A DNA stretch of 14,105 nt. Source: DASPNH01 sp035626675. Its GTDB lineage: Bacteria > Desulfobacterota > Binatia > UBA1149 > CAITLU01. Made by a program: the position numbers and the translations under genes. Under the pieces are notes generated by a model that saw only the letters and a list, made by a program, of their open reading frames with translations, was not told the origin of the DNA and searched no databases. How positions within the stretch are numbered: position 1 is the first letter of the stretch; each line of letters starts with the position of its first letter. Where the stretch lies: positions 1 through 14,105 of the forward strand of contig DASPNH010000007.1 of the NCBI GenBank assembly GCA_035626675.1. The letters are read 5' to 3'. Positions 5,899-14,105 of the stretch are shown one piece after another.

Positions 5899-7566
5899 AT
5901 GAACGAGCTGGAGCGGATCGTCATCGAAGCCTCGCGTCTTCACGCGCGACGGTCGGCATTCCTACTGGCAACCGTGGTGCGGGTAAACGGATCTTCGTAC
6001 CGCAGACCCGGCGCCCGAATGCTTGCGGCAGATGGCCGCTGGATCGCCGGCTCCGTCAGCGGCGGCTGTCTCGAAAGCGACGTCGTGCGTCGCGGCGAAC
6101 ACCGCAGCCGCTTCGGCCCGGTCGTGGTGACCTACGATTCGACCGAGGAAGGAGAAGCATGGGGCAGCGGGCTTGGCTGCGATGGAGTCGTCGAACTGCT
6201 GCTGGAGCAGGTCGTGGCCGGCGCCAGACACGAAGCGCTGGTGTTTGCCGAGGCGTGCTTTGCCGCAGAAGCAACCGGCACTCTGGTCACGGTGATACAG
6301 TCCGCCGATGCGAGCATCCCGGTCGGAACACGGCTCGCCGTCGGTCCCGGCCAGCATCTGCTGCGACCCATAGCCGATCCCGTCATCCGGCGAGCGATGA
6401 CGGATGCGGCCGGCGGCGCAGCCGGTGCGATCGAGCTTGCCGCCGCGGGCATCGCCGTGCTGGTCGAACGCGTCGCGCCGTCACCGCACCTGTTCGTGCT
6501 CGGCAGTGGCCACGATGCGGCGCCGATCGTCGCACTGGCCCGGTCCATCGGCATGCGAGCCACCGTAGTCGACCGCGTCGTTGCACCGAGCTGCGGTGTC
6601 GGCGCGCATAGGACGATCTCGATGGGAAGTGATTGGAACGCGCTTCTTGCCCATATCGATGCTGCCGCCGAGGCGTATGTCGTCATCAAGCACCATCAGC
6701 GCGACGCCGACCGCCAGGCCCTGTCCGTGGCGCTTTCGTCGCAGGCTCGCTACATCGGCGTCCTCGGCCCCGCACGCAGAACGAACGAACTCCTGGAACA
6801 GCTGGGCCGGCGGCCCGGAACCGATCCGCGCGTGCACGCGCCCATCGGTCTCGACATCGGCGCCGAAACACCCGAGCAGATCGCGCTCGCCATCGTTGCC
6901 GAAATCCAGGCGGTGCGCGGGCATCATCCCAGCAGATCTGTACGGGACCGGACTCGCCCGCTGCATGCGGACGTCGCGATCGCGGTGCTGGCAGCCGGAG
7001 GATCGCGCCGCCTTGGCCGTCCCAAGCAGCTCGTGCTCATTGACGGTGTTCCCATGGCGCGCGCCGTGGTCGCCACCTGCTCGACCCTTCAGGCCGGTCC
7101 GGTCGCCGTCATTCTGGGCGCGCAGGCAGCCACCGTCGCCGCTGCGCTCGAGGGGGCGGCGGTTACACGGATCGTGAACGAGGCGTGGGACGAGGGAATC
7201 GCCTCCTCGATCCGCGCGGCGGTGGCCTGGGCCAGGACGACGCCGGCCGCAGCGCTGGTCATCGTGCTCGGTGATCAGCCGCTGCTTACTGCGGAGCATC
7301 TTGCGACACTGCGCAACGCATGGCTGAACGGCGCCGATCTGGTTGCTTCGCGGTACGAGGACGTCCGCGGCGCGCCTGCGGTGTTCGACCGTTCGCAGTG
7401 GGATCGGCTTGCACGCCTCCATGGCGATCGAGGCGCGGCGCCGCTGCTTGCCGGACAGGATGTGGTCACGATCGACTGGGCCGGAGCAGCCGTAGACATC
7501 GACACGGAGGACGACGTTGCCAGCGCCTCCACGATCACCGCGCCGTCGGCATGCGCGATCAGCTAG
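5899..7566 (+). CDS. XdhC-MocA fusion, molybdenum cofactor maturation factor
   Basis: This 555-residue protein joins two functions. Residues 1-about 100 are the XdhC/CoxI N-terminal domain (TVVRVNGSSYRRPGARML, SVSGGCLESDVV). Residues about 197-340 are the XdhC Rossmann domain (VLGSGHDAAPI, RYIGVLGPARR, GLDIGAETPEQIALAIVAEI). Residues about 358-545 are a MobA-like nucleotidyltransferase of the MocA kind (LAAGGSRRLGRPKQL, GDQPLL). MocA enzymes make the cytosine dinucleotide form of the molybdenum cofactor; XdhC proteins bind it, promote its sulfuration and deliver it to xanthine-oxidase-family enzymes. The aldehyde oxidoreductase operon converges on this gene 32 bases away and is the obvious client. 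I start at ATG 5899, where family similarity begins; a GTG at 5881 would add six residues. Ribosome binding is not clear for either, since AAGGA sits only a base or two before the ATG. Confidence 0.93.
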   Translation: MNELERIVIEASRLHARRSAFLLATVVRVNGSSYRRPGARMLAADGRWIAGSVSGGCLESDVVRRGEHRSRFGPVVVTYDSTEEGEAWGSGLGCDGVVELLLEQVVAGARHEALVFAEACFAAEATGTLVTVIQSADASIPVGTRLAVGPGQHLLRPIADPVIRRAMTDAAGGAAGAIELAAAGIAVLVERVAPSPHLFVLGSGHDAAPIVALARSIGMRATVVDRVVAPSCGVGAHRTISMGSDWNALLAHIDAAAEAYVVIKHHQRDADRQALSVALSSQARYIGVLGPARRTNELLEQLGRRPGTDPRVHAPIGLDIGAETPEQIALAIVAEIQAVRGHHPSRSVRDRTRPLHADVAIAVLAAGGSRRLGRPKQLVLIDGVPMARAVVATCSTLQAGPVAVILGAQAATVAAALEGAAVTRIVNEAWDEGIASSIRAAVAWARTTPAAALVIVLGDQPLLTAEHLATLRNAWLNGADLVASRYEDVRGAPAVFDRSQWDRLARLHGDRGAAPLLAGQDVVTIDWAGAAVDIDTEDDVASASTITAPSACAIS

Positions 7567-7598
7567 CCGGAGCTATTCCGCCGCTCGTGCAGTTCGGG

Positions 7599-9869
7599 TC
7601 ACGTCGTCATCGGCATCTGCGTGATCAGCTTGTCGAGTGTGATCGGATAGTTTCGTACGCGCACACCGGTGGCGTTGTGGATCGCGTTGGCGATGGCCGC
7701 GGCGACGCCGCAGATGCCGAGCTCGGCCACGCCTTTCGCCTTCATGGGTGAGGAGATCGGGTCTGTCTCGTCCAGGAAGATCACCTCCTGGTGCGGGATG
7801 TCGGCGTGCACCGGCACTTCGTACGACGCCAGATCGTGGTTCACGAAGTAGCCGTAGCGCCGGTCCACGAACAGCTCCTCCATCAGCGCCGCTCCTACTC
7901 CCATCGTCATCGCTCCGATGACCTGGCTTCGCGCAGTCTTGGGATTCAGGATCCGCCCGGCTGCGCAGACCGCCAGCATGCGACGCACGCGCGTCTCGCA
8001 TGTGGCGGCATCGACCCCGACCTCGACGAAGTGCGCACCGAAGGTCGACTGCTGGTATCGCTTGTCGAGATCACCGTATTCGATGAGGTCCTCGGCGACC
8101 AGCTCGCGATCGCGGGCGACGTCGGCCAGCGCGACGCTGCGGGCCCCGGCGCGCACGCTGCCATCGGCAAACACGAGCTCGGAGCTGCCCAGCCCTGCCC
8201 TTTCGCCGATGGCTTCGCGAAGCTTGACGCAGGCCGCATAGACGCCGGCCGTCGAATTGTTGCCGCCCCACTGTCCTCCCGAGCCGCACGAGACCGGAAA
8301 GCTCGAGTCGCCCAGCCGAACCACGACCTTGTCCAGCGGTACGCCCATCATCTCGGCGGCAGTCTGGGCGATGATCGTGTAGCTGCCCGTGCCGATGTCG
8401 GTCATGTCGGTCTCGACGGTGACCACGCCTCGCCGGTCCAGGCGCACGCGCGCGGCCGACTTGGTCAGAAGATTGTCGCGCAAGGCCGCCGCCACGCCGA
8501 TGCCGACCAGCCATCGTCCGTCGCGGATGCTGCCGGGCTTGGTACTGCGCGCGCTCCAACCGAAGCGGGCCGCTCCCACCCGGAAGCACTGCGCAAACTG
8601 CCGCTGCGAGAAGGGCGGGTTCGGGTCGAGCGCCTTCTTGGGCTCGACCATCGCTTGCGGATCCTGCGACCTCGGCTTTTGCGGATAGTCGGGGACGACC
8701 TGCGTGTCGTTGAGGATGCGAAACTCGATCGGATCCATCCCGAGCTTCTCGGCCATCTCGTCCATCGCGATCTCGAGCGCGGCGAGCCCCGGCGCCTCGC
8801 CGGGTGCGCGCATCGCACTGGCTTCGGGAAGGTCGAGGACGGCCAGGCGATTGGCCGTCATCCGGTTGGCGCCGGCATAGATCGAGCGCGTCGGCATCGA
8901 CGCGGCCTCGGGACGTCCGCCGGGCAGATCGCCGGACCAGCTTTCATGCGCAATGGCGCCGATCCTGCCGTCCTTGTCCGTGCCGATGCGGATGCGCTGG
9001 ATGGTTGCGGCCCGATGCGTGGTGTTGTTCGGCATCAGCGCTCGCTGCAGCGAGACCTTGACCGGACGCTGCGCCACACGAGCGCCGAGCGCAGCAAGGA
9101 CGATGTCGGCGCGCAGGAACAGCTTGCCACCGAACCCGCCGCCCACATAGGGAGAGAGCACACGGATCTTCTGCGCATCGATACCGAGCGTGTGCGCCAT
9201 GTCCTCCACGGTCCAGGCAATCATCTGGTTCGACGTCCAAAGCGTGAGCCGGTCCCCGTCCCATGCGGCGATGCTCGCGTGCGGCTCCATCATGGAGTGC
9301 GACTCGTACGCAGTGGTGTAGGTGGCATCCAGTTGCACGGCCGCCGCCGCGAATGCGGCGTCGAAGTCGCCGACCCTGCTCTCGGCCACGTCGCCGCCCG
9401 CGACGCTCCGGCCGACGGTCGCGGTGTCCTTGACGGCGTCGAGATCGAATGCGCCCTTTTCCTGCGCGTACTCGATCTGCACCAGATAGGCCGCGGCGCG
9501 CGCCTGCTCGAAGGTCTCGGCCACCACCAGTGCGACAGCCTGATGGTAGTGCTGGATCTCGGGGCCACCCAGAAGCACCGCGGTGTTGCGACTGCCCTTG
9601 GCCAGCTTGCCCGCATTCTGCGCGGTGACGATCGCAATGACGCCCGGCGCCGCTTTGGCTGCAGCAAGCTCCATCGAGCGAATGCGACCCTTGGCGATGG
9701 CCGCGCCCACGACGAAACCGTAGGCCTGGTTGCCCACTACGTCGTGACGATCGTAGGCGTACCTCGCCGTGCCCGTGGTCTTGAGCGGCCCATCGATGCG
9801 ATCGATCGGCTGTCCGACCACCTTCAGCTGATCGATGGGATTGGTCGTGGCCGGCGTATCGAACTTCAT
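7599..9869 (-). CDS. paoC: Aldehyde oxidoreductase molybdenum subunit (PaoC-like)
   Basis: This 756-residue protein is the large catalytic subunit of a xanthine-oxidase-family hydroxylase. Motifs in order are MEPHA (194-198), GGGFGGK (243-249), MRAPGEAPG (353-361), GSGGQWGGNN (529-538) and KGVAELG (712-718). Glu716 is the expected catalytic base that activates the water at molybdenum. The cofactor should be the cytosine dinucleotide form. Length agrees with PaoC-type subunits (about 730). It has no signal peptide of its own and would be exported in complex with the Tat-bearing small subunit. The ATG at 9869 overlaps the stop of the FAD gene as ATGA, which settles the start although the frame is open to 10355. 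The substrate cannot be read from sequence; aldehydes are the family expectation, and isoquinoline oxidoreductase-like activity is an alternative. Confidence 0.93.
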   Translation of the reverse strand: MKFDTPATTNPIDQLKVVGQPIDRIDGPLKTTGTARYAYDRHDVVGNQAYGFVVGAAIAKGRIRSMELAAAKAAPGVIAIVTAQNAGKLAKGSRNTAVLLGGPEIQHYHQAVALVVAETFEQARAAAYLVQIEYAQEKGAFDLDAVKDTATVGRSVAGGDVAESRVGDFDAAFAAAAVQLDATYTTAYESHSMMEPHASIAAWDGDRLTLWTSNQMIAWTVEDMAHTLGIDAQKIRVLSPYVGGGFGGKLFLRADIVLAALGARVAQRPVKVSLQRALMPNNTTHRAATIQRIRIGTDKDGRIGAIAHESWSGDLPGGRPEAASMPTRSIYAGANRMTANRLAVLDLPEASAMRAPGEAPGLAALEIAMDEMAEKLGMDPIEFRILNDTQVVPDYPQKPRSQDPQAMVEPKKALDPNPPFSQRQFAQCFRVGAARFGWSARSTKPGSIRDGRWLVGIGVAAALRDNLLTKSAARVRLDRRGVVTVETDMTDIGTGSYTIIAQTAAEMMGVPLDKVVVRLGDSSFPVSCGSGGQWGGNNSTAGVYAACVKLREAIGERAGLGSSELVFADGSVRAGARSVALADVARDRELVAEDLIEYGDLDKRYQQSTFGAHFVEVGVDAATCETRVRRMLAVCAAGRILNPKTARSQVIGAMTMGVGAALMEELFVDRRYGYFVNHDLASYEVPVHADIPHQEVIFLDETDPISSPMKAKGVAELGICGVAAAIANAIHNATGVRVRNYPITLDKLITQMPMTT

Positions 9870-10818
9870 GGTTGCGCCTTCGCTTCCGCCATGACCGAGG
9901 CCAGGGTGCGCTCGACCAACGGTACCTTGAACGCGTTGTCGTGCGTCGTCCGCGCGTCGGCCAGGAGCTCGGAAGCCACCGCTTTGGCGCCCCTGCCGGT
10001 CTGCGATTCGGCGGCCTCGACACGCCAGGGCTTGTGCGCCACGCCGCCGAGCGCGACCTTGCCGGTTCCGTCGGGCTGGACGATGGCGGCGACCGAGACG
10101 AGCGCGAACGCATAGGACGCACGGTCGCGAACCTTTCGGTAGACATGCGTGCCGCCGGCCGGCGCGGGAAGCACGACCGCGGTGATCAGCTCGCCGGCCT
10201 CCAGGGCATTCTCGATATGCGGGGTGTCCCCCGGAAGACGATGAAAGTCCGCGATCGTGATCGTTCGTGTCGAGCCGTCCGAACGTACGGTCTCCACGTT
10301 CGCATCCAGGACGCGCATCGCCACCGCCATGTCGCTCGGATGCGTGGCGATGCACGCATCATTGACGCCGACGATGGCATGCTGGCGGCTGAAGCCGCCG
10401 ATGGCGCCGCATCCGCTGCCCGGGCTTCGCTTGTTGCACGGCTGATTGGTGTCGTAGAAGTACGGGCACCGCGTCCGCTGCAGCAGATTGCCGGCCGTGG
10501 TCGCCTGGTTGCGGATCTGTCCCGACGCTCCCGCCACCAACGCGCGCGTCAGCACGCCGTAGTCGCGCCGCACCCGCCAGTCCGCCGCAAGGTCGGTGTT
10601 GCGAACCAGCGCGCCTACTCGCAGTCCGCCCTGGTCCGTTGCCTCGATCTTGTCGAGGCCGACGTCGTTGAGGTCGATCAGATGCGAGGGCGTCTCGATC
10701 TGCAGCTTCATAAGATCCAGGAGATTGGTACCGCCCGCAATGAATCTGGCGCCCTCGACTCGAGCCGCGGCGGCCGCCGCTTCGGCAGGGGAAGACGGCT
10801 TCTCGTAGGTGAAGGGCT

Positions 10819-10822
<4 letters not shown>
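9866..10822 (-). CDS. paoB: Aldehyde oxidoreductase FAD subunit (PaoB-like)
   Basis: This 318-residue protein has the FAD-binding fold of the medium subunit of molybdenum hydroxylases, with the pyrophosphate loop AGGTN (29-33) and the ASGQIRNQATTAGNLLQ segment (99-115). It carries the insertion seen in PaoB-type subunits: Cys119 (RCPYF), Cys129 (PCNKR), Cys138 (GSGCGAIGG) and Cys157 (DACIATHPSD). In that family these ligate an additional 4Fe-4S cluster. The C-terminal part (about 205-318) matches the CO-dehydrogenase flavoprotein C-terminal domain. It passes electrons from the 2Fe-2S subunit to FAD and then to an acceptor. Its ATG overlaps the upstream stop as ATGA and its own stop overlaps the next ATG the same way, so the three genes are translationally coupled. 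Confidence 0.93.
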
Positions 10823-11469
<647 letters not shown>

Positions 11470-11918
11470 TGGAGGTCTCCCTTGGCTTCGCACGATTGTG
11501 GCGGGTGGAGCCATGAGTAGACCGACCCGGTCGCCGGGCAGCAAGTACGATGAAAAACTCCGTTCCTGCGTGGGGGCAGGGAACTCACGAGAGTACCGGC
11601 AGGAATCGCCCTGAGGTGAGCGCGCCAGCCGGCGCACGCGAAGTTTTCGCTAGTGGCCGCGACTGCCGAGAGCGGGTGCGACCACAGGCATCGATGAAAG
11701 TGGGAATAGACGATGACACCGCCGCTGCATGAGAGTACAGTGCCGGTACGACGAGGAAACTTCCTTGCCCTCCGGCCTTTCTGAACTAAGTCAGGAACCG
11801 CTGGATTCACCTCCCTTAGCCTTGTCACCCTTCATTGCAGCGGACCGACCTCGACTTGCTCGAGGCCTTTCTCTTTGCCGCAGGGCGATCTGCCGGACTT
11901 CCGGCTCAGGAAATCATC
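11470..11918. promoter_or_regulatory. 449-bp divergent intergenic region
   Basis: This stretch separates the leftward aldehyde oxidoreductase operon from the rightward RRM genes and should hold both promoters. I found no gene. Small symmetric elements are visible: CCCGG TCG CCGGG at 11526-11538, AGGAA AC TTCCT at 11754-11765, CCTCGA / TCGAGG (11849-11854 and 11860-11865) followed by a pyrimidine-rich CCTTTCTCTTT, and GCCGG ACTT CCGGC at 11892-11905 just before the AGGA of the first RRM gene. No convincing -10/-35 pair was identified for either direction. Confidence 0.4.
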
Positions 11919-12182
11919 ATGAAGCTCTATGTAGGAAACCTCTCCAAGACCGTCACCGACGCCGAGCTCAACGCACTGGCCATCCCGTACGGCAAACTGC
12001 TGTCGGCAGTGGTTGCCATCGAGCATGGCAGCGGAGCTTCGAAGGGCTTCGGGTTCATCGAGTACGCGAGCGCCCAGGAAGCCGAGAACGCAATGGCCGG
12101 GCTCGATGGGCGTGAGGTCGATGGCAAGTCGCTGCGGGTGAACGAGGCGAAGTCGCGACGCAACGACATCCCCTCGCAGTAG
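11919..12182 (+). CDS. Single-RRM RNA-binding protein, first copy
   Basis: This 87-residue protein is one RNA recognition motif and little else. RNP2 is LYVGNL (3-8) and RNP1 is KGFGFIEY (42-49), with aromatic Tyr4, Phe44 and Phe46 at the RNA-stacking positions; the domain ends in AGLDGREVDG and VNEAK. Bacterial single-RRM proteins bind RNA and in cyanobacteria are linked to cold response; the role here is unknown. The tail (SRRNDIPSQ) is short and lacks the Gly-rich extension of many homologues. ATG 11919 is chosen because RNP2 starts at residue 3 and AGGA (11908-11911) is 7 bases upstream; the frame is open from 11835 but the extra residues do not look like protein. A close paralogue follows 90 bases downstream. 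Confidence 0.93.
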   Translation: MKLYVGNLSKTVTDAELNALAIPYGKLLSAVVAIEHGSGASKGFGFIEYASAQEAENAMAGLDGREVDGKSLRVNEAKSRRNDIPSQ

Positions 12183-12198
12183 CCGCACGTTCACGGCC

Positions 12199-12236
12199 GG
12201 AAGGCAGCACGGCGATGGCCCGCAGTGCTGCCTTCC
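12199..12236 (+). terminator. Strong hairpin between the two RRM genes
   Basis: GGAAGGCAGCAC (12199-12210) and GTGCTGCCTTCC (12225-12236) are a perfect 12-bp inverted repeat with a 14-base loop, followed by TCTTTC. It starts 16 bases after the first RRM stop. The downstream tract is T-rich but interrupted, so it may be a partial terminator, an attenuator or an RNA-stability element controlling the second copy. Confidence 0.6.
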
Positions 12237-12272
12237 TCTTTCGATAGGCGCACCACCTGGCAAGGAATCCCG

Positions 12273-12542
12273 ATGAAACTTTACGTAGGCAATCTGTCCA
12301 AGGGCATTACCAAGTCTCAGCTGAGCGAGCTGGCCAGACCATATGGCAGCCTGGTGACGCTGAAAGTCGCCGTCGATCCGACCAGCGGCCAGGCCAAGGG
12401 CTTCGGGTTCATCGAGTACAGCTGCGTCGAGGAAGGCCGCGCCGCGATTGCCGGCCTGGACGGCCGCGACGTCGATGGCCTGGCGCTGATCGTCAACGAG
12501 GCCAAGCCGAAGGCGCACATCCCCTCGCCCATGGAGCGTTGA
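12273..12542 (+). CDS. Single-RRM RNA-binding protein, second copy
   Basis: This 89-residue protein is a paralogue of the preceding gene: the first ten residues are identical, and about 47 of the first 80 positions match by my hand count. RNP2 is LYVGNL (3-8) and RNP1 is KGFGFIEY (42-49). The differences cluster in the beta2-beta3 loop region (DPTSGQA in place of EHGSGAS) and in the tail (PKAHIPSPMER), the parts that usually tune RNA preference. The start is ATG 12273 with AAGGA at 12262-12266, 6 bases upstream. A 24-base stretch over RNP1 is identical in the two genes (12042-12065 and 12396-12419). A 12-bp hairpin separates the genes, so expression of the two copies may differ. Confidence 0.93.
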   Translation: MKLYVGNLSKGITKSQLSELARPYGSLVTLKVAVDPTSGQAKGFGFIEYSCVEEGRAAIAGLDGRDVDGLALIVNEAKPKAHIPSPMER

Positions 12543-12610
12543 GCTTCGAGCAAGTCGCGGCAGCGCGGCCTGCCTGGACGGTACACTCTGCGCGTCGTAC
12601 CCGCACCGGC

Positions 12611-12630
12611 GCCGGGCTATCCTGCCCGGC
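12611..12630 (+). promoter_or_regulatory. Perfect inverted repeat abutting the DUF4139 start codon
   Basis: GCCGGGC (12611-12617) and GCCCGGC (12624-12630) flank TATCCT, and the ATG follows immediately at 12631. No Shine-Dalgarno sequence is visible. In RNA this would be a GC-rich stem-loop blocking the initiation site. In DNA, TATCCT could serve as a -10 element about 7 bases from the ATG, which would give a leaderless transcript. Neither reading can be settled from sequence. Confidence 0.45.
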
Positions 12631-14105
12631 ATGCAAACCGACGTACGTCGCTTCCCGCGATCCCTGGCATGCACGATCGCGCTGTGTCTGTCCTTCGTTT
12701 CCGGCGCTCGTGCTCGAGACGCCGAAGCAGCAGACTCGGTCGGCCTGACCATCTACAGCACCGCCCGGCCGGGCGCGATACCACCGAGCCTCTATCGTCC
12801 GGTACCTGAGGGCGACCAGCACCATCGCGGATACCAGGAAGCGGTACCCGGATATGCCGTCGTCAAGCAGGAGCGGCAGATGGAGCTGCCCGAAGCGAAG
12901 AGCGTCGTGCGGTTCACCGACGTTGCCGCACTCCTCGATCCGACGACGGTGACGTTCGAATCCATGACCGACGCGGCAACGCGCGTGATCGATCAGAGCT
13001 ACCAGTTCGATCTGGTCAGCACGGCCAAGCTCATGGAACGCTACCTCGGCCGCGACATCACGGTCGAGCAGCTGCAGGGCGACCACGTCGCGACCATCTC
13101 CGGAACCTTGCTCAGCACCTCGGGCGGACTGGTTCTTCAGGACGTCGAGGGACGCGTGCAGTCGGTCAGCGGCTACAGCAACGTCCGCTTCCCCGAACTC
13201 CCCGGCGGACTGATCACACGGCCGACGCTGGTATGGGAGGTCGCAGCGAACCGGACGGGCTCGCATCAGGTGCGCGTGACGTATCAGACCAGCGGCATCA
13301 CCTGGTGGGCCGACTACAACGTCGTCTTCACCGAAGGCAAGGACGCCAACAGCGGCGTCCTCGATGTCGGGGCGTGGGTCAGCATCCTGAACCGCTCCGG
13401 TGCAACCTATGCCGATGCCAGACTCAAGCTGATCGCAGGCGACGTGCACCGCAGCGAGCCGGCCGCGGACGTCCTTGCCGTCCAGCGCCGCGAGGTGGCG
13501 GCGATGGCAGCGCCGCCGGTTGCCGGCTTCGAGGAAAAGTCGTTCTTCGAGTACCACCTCTACACGCTCGGCCGCAGCACGACGATTCCGGACCGCTCCA
13601 CCAAACAGATCGAGCTTTTCGCGACCGCTCGCGGCGTGCCCGCCGAAAGGGTTCTCGTCTACGACGGAATGGAGCCGCAGTGGCGCATCGCGCAGCGCAT
13701 GCCGATGACCGACCGCGAGTACGGCACCGGTGCGAGCAAGAAGGTCGCGACCTATCTTCGCTTCCGCAACGACGAGGCTTCGGGAATGGGGATGCCCCTG
13801 CCCTCGGGGCGCATTCGCGTGAGCAAGCTCGATGTCGCCGACAAGACGCTGGAGTTCATCGGCGAGGACACCATCGACCATACGCCCAGGAACGAGCAGG
13901 TGCTGATCAAGATGGGCAACGCCTTCGACGTCGTCGGCGAGCGCCGGCAGGTCAACTTCCGCATCGACACCGACGACGACTGGATGGAAGAGGACGTGGA
14001 GGTCAAGCTCCGCAACCACAAGCAGGAATCGGTCAAGGTGCTGGTGCGCGAGACTCTCTACCGCTGGACCAACTGGACCATCCAGTCCGAGAGTCACGAC
14101 TACGA
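12631..14105 (+). CDS. Secreted DUF4139 domain protein, 3'-truncated by the window
   Basis: The frame is open from ATG 12631 to the window end (491 full codons). A signal peptide is visible: basic N-region (MQTDVRRFPR), hydrophobic SLACTIALCLSFVSG, and a likely cleavage after ARA. The rest matches the DUF4139 family as I know it, with VALLDPTTVTFESMTD-like wording early, then TLLSTSGGLVLQDVEG, FPELPGGLITRPTLVWEV, GITWWADYNVVF, then FEYHLYTLGRSTTIPDRSTK and a final WTNWTIQSESHDY. Only a few tens of C-terminal residues should be missing. The family is mostly beta-sandwich and exported; its function is not established. The start has no visible ribosome binding site and sits right after an inverted repeat, but the signal peptide supports this ATG. 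It follows the second RRM gene by 88 bases with no evident functional link. Confidence 0.9.
   Translation, partial: MQTDVRRFPRSLACTIALCLSFVSGARARDAEAADSVGLTIYSTARPGAIPPSLYRPVPEGDQHHRGYQEAVPGYAVVKQERQMELPEAKSVVRFTDVAALLDPTTVTFESMTDAATRVIDQSYQFDLVSTAKLMERYLGRDITVEQLQGDHVATISGTLLSTSGGLVLQDVEGRVQSVSGYSNVRFPELPGGLITRPTLVWEVAANRTGSHQVRVTYQTSGITWWADYNVVFTEGKDANSGVLDVGAWVSILNRSGATYADARLKLIAGDVHRSEPAADVLAVQRREVAAMAAPPVAGFEEKSFFEYHLYTLGRSTTIPDRSTKQIELFATARGVPAERVLVYDGMEPQWRIAQRMPMTDREYGTGASKKVATYLRFRNDEASGMGMPLPSGRIRVSKLDVADKTLEFIGEDTIDHTPRNEQVLIKMGNAFDVVGERRQVNFRIDTDDDWMEEDVEVKLRNHKQESVKVLVRETLYRWTNWTIQSESHDY

Noticed and set aside
7791..10115. A 774-codon open frame on the + strand opposite the molybdenum and FAD subunits
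   Set aside because: The - strand encodes full-length, motif-complete enzyme subunits with ATGA overlaps; the antisense translation is Arg/His/Gly-rich without family features.
9870..10355. Upstream extension of the molybdenum subunit frame to 10355
   Set aside because: The extension overlaps the FAD gene in another frame and reads as Arg/Gly-rich sequence; the ATGA overlap at 9866-9869 fixes the start.
11513..11614. Short + strand open frame starting MSRPTRSPGSKYDEK
   Set aside because: About 33 residues with no ribosome binding site, lying in the promoter region of the divergent operon.
12493..14097. A long open frame on the - strand opposite the DUF4139 gene
   Set aside because: The + strand frame has a signal peptide and clear DUF4139 motifs and is open to the window end; the antisense frame is a by-product of GC-rich codon bias and has no recognisable domain.

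Overview
The window is GC-rich and looks like a bacterial chromosome segment from a deltaproteobacterial-type lineage (Myxococcota, Desulfobacterota or Binatota-like). This placement is inference. It rests on the strong GC-rich codon bias, a secreted protein that joins dockerin-like repeats to a Thr/Ser-rich linker ending in TTTTTL, roadblock-family signalling proteins, and palindromic intergenic repeats. No rRNA, tRNA, CRISPR array, phage gene or transposase gene was seen.

Bases 1-4154 (+ strand) hold a signalling-type cluster. In order they are a long coiled-coil protein (5' end outside the window), a small roadblock/LC7-fold protein, a second roadblock protein with a Pro/Ala-rich linker and a C-terminal domain, and a Cache-HAMP membrane receptor without an output domain. 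A 54-bp near-perfect palindrome lies between the second roadblock gene and the receptor gene. I read this as a sensor/scaffold/GTPase-regulator module whose GTPase is not in view.

Bases 4155-5720 are accessory in character. A roughly 345-bp non-coding stretch contains a large inverted repeat and degenerate 91-100 bp direct repeats. It is followed by a small outer-membrane-type lipoprotein and, convergent to it, a secreted CAP (SCP/PR-1) protein with dockerin-like repeats.

Bases 5899-11469 are a molybdoenzyme locus. On the + strand is a fused XdhC-MocA maturation factor. On the - strand, convergent with it, is a three-gene operon with ATGA overlaps encoding a PaoABC-type aldehyde oxidoreductase: a Tat-signal 2Fe-2S subunit, an FAD subunit with a predicted extra 4Fe-4S cluster, and a molybdenum subunit. 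The fusion would make the cytosine dinucleotide form of the cofactor and help load it; the folded enzyme would leave by the Tat signal of the small subunit.

Bases 11470-14105 (+ strand) hold a 449-bp non-coding stretch, two tandem single-RRM RNA-binding proteins separated by a strong hairpin, and the start of a secreted DUF4139 protein that runs off the window. That last gene has a perfect inverted repeat directly before its ATG where a ribosome binding site would be expected.
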